Shown piece by piece: positions 54,136-63,960 of a stretch of 64,000 nt of DNA. Position 1 is the first letter of the stretch; the number at the start of each line of letters is the position of its first letter. Source of the DNA: Promethearchaeota archaeon (GTDB lineage: Archaea; Asgardarchaeota; Lokiarchaeia; Sigyniarchaeales; SOKP01); the NCBI GenBank assembly GCA_019058365.1, contig JAHPZE010000017.1, positions 1 to 64,000 on the forward strand, given 5' to 3'. The notes beneath the pieces were generated by a model. The model did not search any database, was not told where the DNA came from, and saw only the letters and a list, made by a program, of their open reading frames with translations. A program made the position numbers and the translations under genes.

Positions 54136-55017
54136 ATGACAAAGATATATACTAAAATACATGATATTTTGGAGATTGGTGATAATTTTCCCACGGTAAT
54201 AATGGGAGTCATAAATTTAAGCCCTGAATCATTTTATCAAGGATCAGTTTATGTGGAACCTGAAAAGATTAGAGATGCAGCTTCCGAAATGATAAAGAAT
54301 GGGGCTCAGATACTTGATATTGGTGGACGTTCTACAGCTCCTTGGTCTGAAAAAATCACTATTGATGAAGAAGTAAATCGTATGAGAACAGCTATAGAAA
54401 CAATATGTAAAATCATTCCAGATAATATAATAATCTCTGTTGATACTCAATATCGCGAAGTTGCTGAAAAAGCTTTTGATATTGCCTCCAAAGCAAAAAG
54501 GAAAATTATAATAAACGATGTTAGTTGTTTAAAGACTGATCCTGATTTAACAGATTTTATAATTACTAAAGACCTTCCAATAATTATTATGGCGTCGAAA
54601 AAAGTTCCAGGAGATCTGTGTACTATGGATGAAATTATTAAAGAATTCGACTATACCATTAAAAATCTAAAAAGGAAAGGCTATGATGAAAATAAGATTA
54701 TTTTAGACCCAGGAATAGGTCACTGGATTGAGCAAAAAACTCATATATCTGATTTAAAGATAATAGGGAATCTCCAAAAACTTAAAAAATTCAATAAGCC
54801 GATATTGGTAGCTATTTCAAGAAAATCATTTATAGGAACAACTCTAAATATTTCTGAACCAGAAAAAAGATTAAATGGAACCCTTGCTGCTACGTCAATT
54901 GCAGTTTATAAGGGAGCCCATATTGTACGAACTCATGATGTAACACCCCAACTCTTAGAATTCGTAAAAATATCTAAAGCCATTTATGATTTTACTGAAA
55001 ATCGCCAATCACCATGA
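54136..55017 (+). CDS. folP: Dihydropteroate synthase
   Basis: A 293-aa TIM-barrel pterin-binding enzyme. It joins 6-hydroxymethyl-pterin diphosphate to p-aminobenzoate. Conserved: GVINLSPESFYQGS (first strand), ILDIGGRSTAPW, ISVDTQYREVAEKA, INDVSCLKTDPD, ILDPGIGHW, VAISRKSFIGTTL and the last TSIAVYKGAHIVRTHDV, with the R-x-H of the phosphate site. The length is normal. It supports a folate-type C1 pathway and so fits purN. In archaea the product may instead be a methanopterin-like precursor. ATG start. Confidence 0.94.
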   Translation: MTKIYTKIHDILEIGDNFPTVIMGVINLSPESFYQGSVYVEPEKIRDAASEMIKNGAQILDIGGRSTAPWSEKITIDEEVNRMRTAIETICKIIPDNIIISVDTQYREVAEKAFDIASKAKRKIIINDVSCLKTDPDLTDFIITKDLPIIIMASKKVPGDLCTMDEIIKEFDYTIKNLKRKGYDENKIILDPGIGHWIEQKTHISDLKIIGNLQKLKKFNKPILVAISRKSFIGTTLNISEPEKRLNGTLAATSIAVYKGAHIVRTHDVTPQLLEFVKISKAIYDFTENRQSP

Positions 55018-55567
55018 ACGAAATTGGAAAATATTTGTTTATTAATATTTTAAATTTTTAAATTCCCTCTGAAGATTCTAATGGATTTTTTGATAAAATT
55101 CATAGTTATAAATTATGTATTCTTATTGGGATTTTCTCAGTATCTATAATAATATTACTAAAAAAAGAATATAATAATTAAATTTCTTTTTCTTACTTTT
55201 TTACTACGATAAATAGTGAGAATTTATAATCTGATTAAACTAATTTAAGAAATTAGAAAAATGGCTGTAATACTTTAAAAGAGTATGCAATAGCATATTT
55301 ATTTTTTAAAAATTTTCTATTAAAAATGGAGCTTACAAATTTAAAATCCTCAAGATCCAATTAATTCTTTCAAAATTTATCAAATTGGAGGGACATTTAA
55401 ATCAAATAGGTAAATCTACATGAAGATATTAGACTATTGAATGTCAAAAAAGAGCACTAATATTTAAAAGCGTGTATTACCACTTGTTACTTAGTAAATT
55501 GTTAAAATTTCATTTAGATTTGAATAATTTTACTTTTACAAATTAAATTATATAAACTTGTTTTCTT
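55018..55567. other. Intergenic region before gyrB, no gene seen
   Basis: About 550 nt of A/T-rich DNA between folP and gyrB, both on the plus strand. A tatataaa-like element lies just before the gyrB start. A weak hairpin (tatgc-aata-gcata near 55285) is followed by T runs and could be a folP terminator. Nothing else recognised. Confidence 0.5.
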
Positions 55568-57592
55568 ATGCCCGGCAAATCTTCTAATCCCGATTCTTAT
55601 GATGCGGATGATATTAAGGTTTTGAAAGGTCTTGAGGGCGTTAGAAAACGTCCTGCTATGTATATTGGTTCAACAGGTAAAACAGGCCTCCATCATCTCA
55701 TTTTCGAGGTTTTAGATAATTCTGTAGACGAAGCGATGGGAGGGTATGCTGATGAGATAAAAGTCACTCTTAATAAAAATAATTCAGTTCAAATATATGA
55801 TAATGGACGAGGAATTCCGATTGATATCCATCCTGAATTTAATAAACCCGCTCTAGAAGTTATTATGGAATATCTACATTCTGGTGGAAAATTTGATAAT
55901 AAAAGTTATAAAATTTCAGGTGGTTTACATGGCGTTGGGTTATCAGTCGTTAATGCATTAACAGAATGGATGGATGTAGAAGTGTGTCGAGACGGTTTAC
56001 TTTATACACAAAAATTTTCAAAGGGAAAAAAAGCCTTGGATCCAGTAATAATAGAAACTGATAAAAAGGAAACTTATACTAAAATAGGATTTTATCCTGA
56101 TAAAGAAATTTTTGAGTTTGAACTAAATGAACCTATATTTAATGCTCATACTATTATTAATAGAATGCGAGAGCTCGCGTTTCTTACTCCACATACAAGA
56201 TTTGAAATTAATAATAAAATTAATAATGAAAAAGAAGAATTTCACTATGAAGGCGGCATTAAAGAATTCATCTCTTACTTAAATAAAGACAAACAACCAT
56301 TACATAATGATATTATTTTTGTTAGTGATTCTTATAAGGATGAGGATGACGAAACAATATTCTGCGATTTTGCTATGCAATACAATCAAGGATATCAAAC
56401 AAACATTTTAACCTATGCAAATACAATCAATACCATTGAAGGTGGAGTTCATTTAACTGGATTTAAATCTGCACTTACGAGAACTTTTAACTCCTATATA
56501 GAGAATTTTATGGAGAAAAAGTATAAAGGACATATTTTAAGTGGAGCCGATGCAAGAGAAGGATTATCAGCAGTCATTTCTGTTAAACTTCATGACCCTC
56601 AATTTGAAAGTCAAACTAAGATTAAACTAGGAAATCCTGAAGTTCGGCAAATTGTAAGTCAAATTGTCACAGATAAATTAACTCAATATTTTGAAGAGCA
56701 TCCAGAAACGGCTAAAAAAATCGTCTTAAAAACTATTAATGCAAAATTAGCTAGAGAAGCAGCTCAAAAAGCAAGAGCATTAATCCGGAGGAAATCAGCA
56801 TTAGATAGCGCTAGGATGCCAGGAAAACTTGCTGATTGTTCATCAAACGAACCCGAGAAAGTAGAACTTTTCATTGTGGAAGGCGATTCGGCTGGAGGAC
56901 CCGCAAAACAAGGAAGAGACAGAACATATCAAGCGATTCTTCCCATTAGAGGGAAAATTCTCAATGTTGAAAAAGCTAGAATAGATAAAATATTACAAAA
57001 TAATGAAATTCAAGCCATTATTAAAGCCTTAGGAGTTGGATTTCAAGAAGCTATTTTACCAAATGGAAATAATGGCGAATTAGAAGAAAATGGGGAAGAG
57101 ACCGAAGAAAGTTTCGATTTAAGTAAGTTAAGATATCACAAGGTCATTATCATGTGTGATGCTGATGTCGATGGATTTCACATTGAAACTTTACTACTTA
57201 CCTTCTTTTTTAGGTATTTAAGACCTTTAATAGATGAAGGTCATTTATATATTGCTGTACCTCCCTTATATAAAGTATCTTATAAAAAAACAAAAGAGTA
57301 TGTTTATTCAGATAAAGATAAAGAAAGCCTTCTTGATACTATGAAAACTAAATACCAATTAGAAAAAACAGAAAAAATTGCTGTGCAAAGGTATAAAGGG
57401 CTAGGGGAAATGAACTCAGATGAACTTTACGAAACAACTATGAAGAGAGATACTCGAAGACTTAAGAAAGTTACTTATGAAAATTATATTGAAAATGACT
57501 TAATCTTTACGAAGTTAATGGGTAAGGAGGTAAAAGCTCGTAAAAAGTTTATTATTAGTAATTTTGATGAAGTTAATATATTAGATGTTTAA
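55568..57592 (+). CDS. gyrB: DNA gyrase subunit B (bacterial type)
   Basis: A 674-aa GyrB. The GHKL ATPase is seen in VLDNSVDEAMGG, YDNGRGIP and GGLHGVGLSVVNAL. The TOPRIM core is in VEGDSAGGPAKQGRDR, LPIRGKILNVEKAR and CDADVDGFHI, and the C-terminal QRYKGLGEMN is present. It lacks the long insert of some proteobacterial GyrB proteins. With GyrA it introduces negative supercoils. Bacterial-type gyrase in archaea is understood to be a horizontal acquisition. ATG start, with gyrA 47 nt later. Confidence 0.97.
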   Translation: MPGKSSNPDSYDADDIKVLKGLEGVRKRPAMYIGSTGKTGLHHLIFEVLDNSVDEAMGGYADEIKVTLNKNNSVQIYDNGRGIPIDIHPEFNKPALEVIMEYLHSGGKFDNKSYKISGGLHGVGLSVVNALTEWMDVEVCRDGLLYTQKFSKGKKALDPVIIETDKKETYTKIGFYPDKEIFEFELNEPIFNAHTIINRMRELAFLTPHTRFEINNKINNEKEEFHYEGGIKEFISYLNKDKQPLHNDIIFVSDSYKDEDDETIFCDFAMQYNQGYQTNILTYANTINTIEGGVHLTGFKSALTRTFNSYIENFMEKKYKGHILSGADAREGLSAVISVKLHDPQFESQTKIKLGNPEVRQIVSQIVTDKLTQYFEEHPETAKKIVLKTINAKLAREAAQKARALIRRKSALDSARMPGKLADCSSNEPEKVELFIVEGDSAGGPAKQGRDRTYQAILPIRGKILNVEKARIDKILQNNEIQAIIKALGVGFQEAILPNGNNGELEENGEETEESFDLSKLRYHKVIIMCDADVDGFHIETLLLTFFFRYLRPLIDEGHLYIAVPPLYKVSYKKTKEYVYSDKDKESLLDTMKTKYQLEKTEKIAVQRYKGLGEMNSDELYETTMKRDTRRLKKVTYENYIENDLIFTKLMGKEVKARKKFIISNFDEVNILDV

Positions 57593-57639
57593 ATCTAACT
57601 TATTTAATTAAAATATATCATAATAAAAAGGCGTTATAA

Positions 57640-60078
57640 TTGACTTCAGAACAGATAGAAGAGATTTTATTAAAAGATGAAATGCAAAGCAGTTATATCG
57701 ATTATGCTATGAGTGTGGTCGTTGGAAGAGCCATTCCAGATGTTAGAGATGGGCTCAAACCTGTTCATAGACGGATTATTTACGCTATGGCTCAAAATAA
57801 TTGGTATTATACAAGTTCACACGTAAAATGTGCTAGAATTGTTGGTGAAACCCTAGGTAATTATCATCCTCATGGTGATATGGCTGTGTATAATGCATTG
57901 GTGAGAATGGGACAAGACTTCTCTTTAAGGTACCCTTTAATCCATCCTCAGGGGAATTTTGGTTCTATTGATGGAGATCCTCCAGCAGCTTACAGATATA
58001 CTGAAGCAAGATTATCGCAAATATCAAATGAATTAATTGAAGATATTGATAAAGAAACCGTAGATTTTCAACCTAATTTTGACAATAGTACTTCTGAACC
58101 TTTATATTTGCCAGCTAAACTTCCTAATATTCTCTTAAATGGTACTAAAGGAATTGCTGTAGGAATGGCAACCTCCATGGCACCACATAATTTGACAGAA
58201 GTCTGTAATGGGATTATCTCAACCATAGATGATCCTGATATTTCTATAGAAGAACTAATGGAAATAATTAAAGGTCCTGATTTTCCCACAAGTGGTATAA
58301 TCACTGATACTAATGGAATCTATAATGCGTATCATACGGGAAATGGAACCATAAATATTAGTGGAAAGATTGAAACTGAAATAAAAGGCAATAAAACTAG
58401 TTTAATAATTACTGAAATTCCTTATCTAGTTAATAAAACTGATTTAATTGAATCTATTGCGAAATTAGTAAAAGATGGAGTTCTTAAAGATATCAGAGAT
58501 TTACGTGATGAATCTGATAGAAAAGGTATGCGTATTGTATTGGATTTATCTGCAAAAGCTCAGCCTGTTATAATTAAAAATATCCTTTTTAAAAGGACTA
58601 GACTTCTAACAACTTTCAACATATCTAATCTGGTTCTAATTAATAATGGGAAACAACCGAAAATTCTCAATCTCAAAGAGATTATTAATGAATATATTGA
58701 CCATCGATTAATTATGATCTCAAAAAGAACTGAATATCTTCTTAGAAAAGCACAGGAAAGACTTCATAGAGTTGAAGGATTATTAATTGCATTAAATAAC
58801 ATTGATAATGTAGTAAATTTAATTAAAAGTTCAAAAGATACAAATGAAGCAAAAAACAAATTAAAAGCATCTTATGAGTTAAGTGATATTCAAGTTCAAG
58901 CCATTTTAAGTATGCCTTTGTCTCGATTAACTAATTTGGAGCAACAAAAATTAGTTGATGAACAAAACTCATTACAAATAGACATTAATAAATACAACAA
59001 AATTCTAAAACAAAAGAAACTTCGTCTAAATATAATTAAAACTGATTTAAATGACTTAATTAAGAAATACGGAGATGAAAGAAAGACAAAAATAAAAATG
59101 GTTGAACACCATGAAGTTAAAGAAATTGAACAAAAAGATTTAATTAAAAAGGAAACTACTATTGTAATTTTCACAAAAAATCAATATATTAAAAGAATCT
59201 CTTTAGAAGAATACCAGGCTCAAAGACGTGGTGGTCGTGGGAAAAAGAGTATGACTGTGCGAGAAGAAGATTTTATTACCGATTTATTTGTAAGCACTAC
59301 CCACGACACAATTTTAATATTTACTTCGAAAGGTAGGGTTTATTCAATAACTTGTTTTGATATTCCTTTACAGACACGAACCGCACGAGGTAAACCTATT
59401 ATTAATTTTATCTCTCTACAATCAGGTGAAAAAATTTCAGCTATGATTCCAATTAATAATTTTAATACTAATGAAATGCTTATTATGACAACTAAGAAAG
59501 GAATTATTAAAAAGACTCCTTTAAAATTATTCTCAAAATTTAAAAGTACGGGAGTAAGAGCTCAAAGAATAAGGCCTGATGATGAATTAATAAGTGTTAA
59601 AAGACTCTCCAATGAACTTCAGGATATATTTATTGCCACTAAATTAGGATATGCAGTTAGATTTGATGAAACTGAATTACGAGAGTTAGGACGTAATTCT
59701 ATGGGAGTGAAAGGAGCAGAATTAAGAGAAAATGATGAAGTTATTGATACTCTTCTCGTGTCTGATGATGATATAATATTAACCCTCACTCAAAATGCTT
59801 ATGGTCAAAGAACATATGTGAAAGAGTATCGTAAAACTGGGCGTGGAGCTAAAGGTGTCCGTAATATCTCATTGGATAAAATAAAAGATGATAAAGTCAT
59901 TGCCATTAAAATTGCTAAACATATGGATATATTAATAGGAACAGAACAAGGTCAAATGATAAGAGTGCCTGTTGATTCAATAAGAATAACCCATAGAACT
60001 GCTAAGGGTGTAAGAGTAATTAAACTTTATGAAGATGATTTTGTTGTAGCAATTGGAAAATGTGAACAAGAACCTTAA
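57640..60078 (+). CDS. gyrA: DNA gyrase subunit A (bacterial type)
   Basis: An 812-aa GyrA. The catalytic tyrosine is Tyr120 in AAYRYTEARLS. Upstream are VHRRIIYAM and GNYHPHGD. The GyrA box QRRGGRGKK, which separates gyrase from topoisomerase IV, is at about residue 528, leading the beta-pinwheel C-terminal domain (repeated blocks such as TKKGIIKKTPL and TKLGYAVRFDE). The start is TTG at 57640 after an aaaggcg ribosome-binding-like stretch. It is co-transcribed with gyrB. The C terminus is short, without the acidic tail of E. coli. Confidence 0.97.
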   Translation: MTSEQIEEILLKDEMQSSYIDYAMSVVVGRAIPDVRDGLKPVHRRIIYAMAQNNWYYTSSHVKCARIVGETLGNYHPHGDMAVYNALVRMGQDFSLRYPLIHPQGNFGSIDGDPPAAYRYTEARLSQISNELIEDIDKETVDFQPNFDNSTSEPLYLPAKLPNILLNGTKGIAVGMATSMAPHNLTEVCNGIISTIDDPDISIEELMEIIKGPDFPTSGIITDTNGIYNAYHTGNGTINISGKIETEIKGNKTSLIITEIPYLVNKTDLIESIAKLVKDGVLKDIRDLRDESDRKGMRIVLDLSAKAQPVIIKNILFKRTRLLTTFNISNLVLINNGKQPKILNLKEIINEYIDHRLIMISKRTEYLLRKAQERLHRVEGLLIALNNIDNVVNLIKSSKDTNEAKNKLKASYELSDIQVQAILSMPLSRLTNLEQQKLVDEQNSLQIDINKYNKILKQKKLRLNIIKTDLNDLIKKYGDERKTKIKMVEHHEVKEIEQKDLIKKETTIVIFTKNQYIKRISLEEYQAQRRGGRGKKSMTVREEDFITDLFVSTTHDTILIFTSKGRVYSITCFDIPLQTRTARGKPIINFISLQSGEKISAMIPINNFNTNEMLIMTTKKGIIKKTPLKLFSKFKSTGVRAQRIRPDDELISVKRLSNELQDIFIATKLGYAVRFDETELRELGRNSMGVKGAELRENDEVIDTLLVSDDDIILTLTQNAYGQRTYVKEYRKTGRGAKGVRNISLDKIKDDKVIAIKIAKHMDILIGTEQGQMIRVPVDSIRITHRTAKGVRVIKLYEDDFVVAIGKCEQEP

Positions 60079-60083
60079 GAGAA

Positions 60084-60446
60084 TTAACTCTTTTGTTTAA
60101 GATATGGAATTAGACAGAGAAAATTTAAACTACTTTTACCTACATTATCTATTCCATGTTTTTCATTAGGGGGAATATATACAAAATCACCTTCATTAGC
60201 TATCTCAACTTTCCCTTTGTCATTATAAAATTTCCCAGTTCCAGATAACACATAAATTTCGTGATCTTCTGGATGATTATGAAGAGGAACATTTTGCCCT
60301 GGTTTAACTTCAATTCTTCTCATTGCGAAATTTCTTGCACCTAAATTTTCATCGATCAACCATCTGATATAAATTCCATCCACTTTAGTACCATCAGCTA
60401 AAACTGCCTCTTTTTCTTCAACTTCTTTATAATTCTTTTTTAACAT
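60084..60446 (-). CDS. Small cupin-domain protein
   Basis: A 120-aa single-domain cupin. Motif 1 is PGQNVPLHNHPEDHEIYVLSG-like (His-x-His ... Glu) and motif 2 is GDFVYIPPNEKHGIDNVG, so a metal ion is expected. Its substrate is unknown; small cupins include epimerases, dioxygenases and sensors. ATG start. It is convergent with gyrA, whose stop codon is only 6 nt away. Confidence 0.85.
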   Translation of the reverse strand: MLKKNYKEVEEKEAVLADGTKVDGIYIRWLIDENLGARNFAMRRIEVKPGQNVPLHNHPEDHEIYVLSGTGKFYNDKGKVEIANEGDFVYIPPNEKHGIDNVGKSSLNFLCLIPYLKQKS

Positions 60447-60578
60447 AATAAAAAAAAAATTTTTAATCTATTAAAATTATAGCTTGTTAATTTTCATATG
60501 ACAGTTTTATAAAGAAAAAAAAATTAAATTCTTATAACACTTATAAGCGAAATTCACTCAATTTTTAAGGATAGAAAA

Positions 60579-61517
60579 ATGGAACTTAAAGAAATCCTTA
60601 ACCAAATCCCAGAATATAAAGAATTCATGACAATTTCTGAATTAGATGCTTCCAGTAAAAAACTAGCCGAAAAATTTAATTATGTAGACTTGAAAGAAAT
60701 TGGAAAATCGCGAGAAGGACGAACAATATATTGTCTAAAAATAGGTGAGGGGAAAAAAAATGCGCTTCTATTTGGATTTCCACATCCCAATGAACCAATA
60801 GGGAGCATGAGTCTAGAGTTTTTATCATGTTTTTTAGCAGAAAATCCTGACTTTACAAAAAATTCAGGGTATACGTGGTACTTAATTAAAGCAATTGACA
60901 TCGATGGTGCGATTCTTAATGAAGGATGGTTTAAAGGAGAATTCAATCCTTTAAAATATGCTAAGAATTATTATAGACCTGCAACCTACCAACAAGTTGA
61001 ATGGACTTTCCCAGTCAAATATAAAAAATTTAGCTTTAACTCTCCACTACCAGAAACTCGAGCCTTAATGGAATTATTGAATTTAATAAAACCTAAATTT
61101 ATGTATAGTCTTCACAATTCTAGCTTTGGTGGTGTATACTTCTTAATTTCATATGAAATAGGAAATTTACATACTGATTTAGTTGATTTTGTTACCAGAG
61201 AAAATTTACCTTTGCATTTAGGAGAACCCGAATTATCCTCTATGATAAAATATCATGATGGGTTCTTTCAATCAGCTGGTATTCAAGAAATTTATGATTC
61301 CTTGGAAGTTGAAGGTGTTGAAAATCCTCAACAAGTCCTTAAGACGGGTACTAGTTCGTTTGACTATCTTAAAAAAATCGTAGGTAAAGAATCTTTTTCT
61401 TTTGGTTGCGAAATTCCCTATTTCTATGATAAACGTATAGCAGATTGCTCTTTAACCGATTTAAATAGGAAAAATTTGCGGATAGAATCATTAGAATATA
61501 TAAAAGATATTTATTAA
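60579..61517 (+). CDS. M14-family zinc carboxypeptidase-like protein
   Basis: A 312-aa M14 metallopeptidase. Zinc ligands His69 and Glu72 lie in FGFPHPNEPIGS, and His179 in YSLHNSSFGG. The catalytic Glu278 is in FGCEIPYFYD. DIDGAILNEGW between them also fits. It lacks a signal peptide, so it probably acts in the cytosol on short peptides or amide conjugates. ATG start. The stop is followed in frame by an open stretch that leads into the fragment at 61572. Confidence 0.85.
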   Translation: MELKEILNQIPEYKEFMTISELDASSKKLAEKFNYVDLKEIGKSREGRTIYCLKIGEGKKNALLFGFPHPNEPIGSMSLEFLSCFLAENPDFTKNSGYTWYLIKAIDIDGAILNEGWFKGEFNPLKYAKNYYRPATYQQVEWTFPVKYKKFSFNSPLPETRALMELLNLIKPKFMYSLHNSSFGGVYFLISYEIGNLHTDLVDFVTRENLPLHLGEPELSSMIKYHDGFFQSAGIQEIYDSLEVEGVENPQQVLKTGTSSFDYLKKIVGKESFSFGCEIPYFYDKRIADCSLTDLNRKNLRIESLEYIKDIY

Positions 61518-61571
61518 CATTCAAAGAAGATATTTAGGTCAATAAGAAAATATTGTAATAAGAATACACGA

Positions 61572-61946
61572 ATTTATACGGTTGTAGAGGATTACCTTTG
61601 GAGAAGAGGATCAACTCTTAGTCTTCAAATACATGAAGCAAAAACTTCTTCTTATTATGATGGGAAAGCTACAGTTGCTCAAGCTTTTGATCTGAATGTC
61701 TCAAAAAGATGGTACGATTTACTATATGTCTCGATGATTACAAGATTATGTAATGAAGCTATTTCAAACCATCCGGAAAATGAAGTTGAAATTATTGTAA
61801 TTAAAAAAAACTTCGAGAACTGGATTGAACAAAAAATCAATGAATTATTTAAGGGTATTAAGTATGAAATTATTCCAATCCAAAAATTGGTCCGAATTCA
61901 AATTGGAAGTGTCTTTATTACTTTAAGAAACTTATCAAAAGAATAA
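61572..61946 (+). CDS. ORF without a canonical start, possible gene fragment
   Basis: A frame of 124 codons ending at 61946. An ATG-initiated call would give only the last 70 residues (from 61734). The coding look begins well before that: VEDYLWRRGSTLSLQIHEAK, then SSYYDGKATVAQAFDLNVSK. No ATG, GTG or TTG occurs in this frame between the upstream gene's stop and 61733; the nearest options are ATT or ATA. No family recognised. It may be a decayed gene, a readthrough extension of the M14 gene (same frame after its TAA at 61515), or a real gene with ATT start. Confidence 0.45.
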   Translation: MYTVVEDYLWRRGSTLSLQIHEAKTSSYYDGKATVAQAFDLNVSKRWYDLLYVSMITRLCNEAISNHPENEVEIIVIKKNFENWIEQKINELFKGIKYEIIPIQKLVRIQIGSVFITLRNLSKE

Positions 61947-62067
61947 TAGCAAAAATTATTTAGATGATTATTTAATTTGATATAAATAATAAGGAATTGT
62001 CATTATTGTAGTATTTATATTATTATATCATATTAAAAATAAATTAAGAAGGAAATTAATATTAATT

Positions 62068-62991
62068 ATGACTACAATTGGATTTGATCAGTCACATAAT
62101 AATAAATTAACTATTGAAAATACTACTTTTGCAGACTTTGTTCAATATCTGTTTGATTCGGATTTTAAATTAGGAAAAATAGAAGCTGGAATTACTAAGG
62201 AAAAATTAAATAAATATGATCTTTTTATAATCGGGGTCCCAAACTTAGGTCCCAATTTGGATACGGATGAAATAAATGATTTAGTTAAGTATGTTGAGAA
62301 TGGTGGGAGTCTTCTTGTAATAAATGATGGGGGTGGCGATTATGAAAATAAAAATAATCTCTCTGAATTAACTAAAAATTTTGGAATAAGATTTAATTCT
62401 GATCGCTTGTTTGATAATAAATTTTTTTCAGAAAAAAATTCCCATCCTATAATTCAAGATTTTAAAAGTCACTTTATTACAAGAGATATATTTAAAATTA
62501 TTCATTCTAATGGCTGCACTTTAATAATTGATAAATCTATTGAAAACAGTGATATTGATGTTAACAGTATTGCATTTTCATCGGAAACTACTTCATGGCA
62601 CAAAATCTTTAATGGGCAAGAATGGCAAGAAAAATCAGAACAACACCAACCAATTATTGCTGCTACACATTATAGTTTAGGGAAGGTAATCATGATAGGT
62701 AATTTATCAATCTTTTCTAATTTAAACAAATCATATGGTATAACTGCTGCTGATAACTTTAAATTAATTACTAATATGATTTCTTGGTTATTAAATAAAG
62801 TTGGAACCGAAGAAGAACAATTAGTAAAGCCTGTATATACAACCGTTGCTATTAACCAAGATTTGTTTTATTGGATTAAAGAAATGATAAACAAAGGAAA
62901 ATGGAAAAAGCTTGATGATGTAATTAATTTTGCATTAAACGTAACTAAAATCAGAATGAAGGAAGTAGAGAAAGATGGTAAAAGTGAATAA
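62068..62991 (+). CDS. IFT52-like GIFT-domain protein with C-terminal ribbon-helix-helix
   Basis: A 307-aa protein. Residues 1-245 form a GATase1-like alpha/beta domain of the GIFT type: YDLFIIGVPNLGPNLDTDEI, YVENGGSLLVINDGGGDY, LTKNFGIRFNSDRLF, then HYSLGKVIMIGNLSIFSN. The same order of blocks (GPREKF, YLDDGG, LGEGGE, and the late strand) is found in the N terminus of eukaryotic IFT52. Residues 262-300 (YTTVAINQDLFYWIKEMI ... LDDVINFALN) read as a ribbon-helix-helix, suggesting dimerisation or DNA binding. Its 3' end overlaps the next gene by 17 nt, so the two are coupled. ATG start after agaaggaaat. Confidence 0.7.
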   Translation: MTTIGFDQSHNNKLTIENTTFADFVQYLFDSDFKLGKIEAGITKEKLNKYDLFIIGVPNLGPNLDTDEINDLVKYVENGGSLLVINDGGGDYENKNNLSELTKNFGIRFNSDRLFDNKFFSEKNSHPIIQDFKSHFITRDIFKIIHSNGCTLIIDKSIENSDIDVNSIAFSSETTSWHKIFNGQEWQEKSEQHQPIIAATHYSLGKVIMIGNLSIFSNLNKSYGITAADNFKLITNMISWLLNKVGTEEEQLVKPVYTTVAINQDLFYWIKEMINKGKWKKLDDVINFALNVTKIRMKEVEKDGKSE

Positions 62992-63505
62992 AGACCAATT
63001 ATTAATTGGGCTTATTGGTGATACTCATATACACACTCTAGAAGGAGATATCCTACTAAATATATTAGATGATTTTAAAGAAAAAGATATTGATTATTTA
63101 TTTCATGTGGGAGATTTTACAAGCTACAAAGTATATAAAAAACTTCAAGATATTTTTGGTAACGAAAAAGTTATTGGAATTGTTGGGAATATGGATGACT
63201 CAAAAATATCGAAAGAATTACCTAAAAAAATAGAATTAGATTTATTTGGACATAAAATTTTTATAACTCATGGTGAAGGCGGACCACACAATATTATTAA
63301 ACGTTTAAACAGAAGATTTGAATTATCTGAATATGATATCATCATTTTTGGTCATGTCCACCATCCTTTTAATGAAAAATGGAGAGATGGAAGATTATAC
63401 CTTAGTCCAGGCACACCAACCGATAAAAGATTCACTGATATTAATTCTTATGGGTATCTCAAAATATCTAAAGAAAAAGTTGAGCCAAGCATTATTTATT
63501 TATAG
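62975..63505 (+). CDS. MJ0936/YfcE-type metallophosphodiesterase
   Basis: A 176-aa calcineurin-like phosphoesterase. All metal motifs are present: GDTHIH, HVGDFTS, GIVGNMDD, THGEGGP and FGHVHHPF. LSPGTPTDKR closes the fold. The family hydrolyses phosphodiesters with two divalent metals; natural substrates in archaea are unsettled. ATG start, overlapping the upstream GIFT-domain gene by 17 nt, so translation is coupled and the two products may work together. Confidence 0.92.
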   Translation: MVKVNKDQLLIGLIGDTHIHTLEGDILLNILDDFKEKDIDYLFHVGDFTSYKVYKKLQDIFGNEKVIGIVGNMDDSKISKELPKKIELDLFGHKIFITHGEGGPHNIIKRLNRRFELSEYDIIIFGHVHHPFNEKWRDGRLYLSPGTPTDKRFTDINSYGYLKISKEKVEPSIIYL

Positions 63506-63525
63506 CAAGAAAATTCTATTAAAAA

Positions 63526-63960
63526 ATGAATTCGAAGAAAAAATTCCTTGAAATGGAAATTAGTAATATTCAACCTAGTCAATTATATATAAGCAAACAG
63601 AAACTTGCTAAAGTAAAGGAAAAATTTAATCTTGAAGATATATCGACATTGGATATAATTCCAATCAAGAAAATAAGAAAAAACATATTTTATACTGATG
63701 GCCATACTAGGGCATTTGCCGCTTATCAAGAGGGTCTTACAAAAATCCCTATAATTTGGGAAGATGAGGAATTAGATTGGGAAATGTATGAAATTTGTAT
63801 AAAGTGGTGTAAAGATGCAAGTATATTTTCTATTGCTGATCTTACTAATCGAGTCGTTGATCAAAAAGAGTATGAAATTCTATGGTATAAACGGTGCGAT
63901 GATTTACATAAAAAATTGGAAATAAATCGAACACAGAAAAAAAACATAAAAAATTTCTAA
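63526..63960 (+). CDS. ParB-like domain protein
   Basis: A 144-aa protein. EISNIQPSQLYISKQKL, DIIPIKKI and FYTDGHTRAFAAYQEGL form the ParB/Srx-like fold (the DGHTR motif corresponds to the nucleotide-binding G-E/H-R-R region). It has no ParB HTH, so it is not a full partition protein. Such small ParB-like domains can be CTPases or nucleases. It starts 20 nt after the phosphodiesterase and probably belongs to the same operon. It ends just inside the window. Confidence 0.75.
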   Translation: MNSKKKFLEMEISNIQPSQLYISKQKLAKVKEKFNLEDISTLDIIPIKKIRKNIFYTDGHTRAFAAYQEGLTKIPIIWEDEELDWEMYEICIKWCKDASIFSIADLTNRVVDQKEYEILWYKRCDDLHKKLEINRTQKKNIKNF

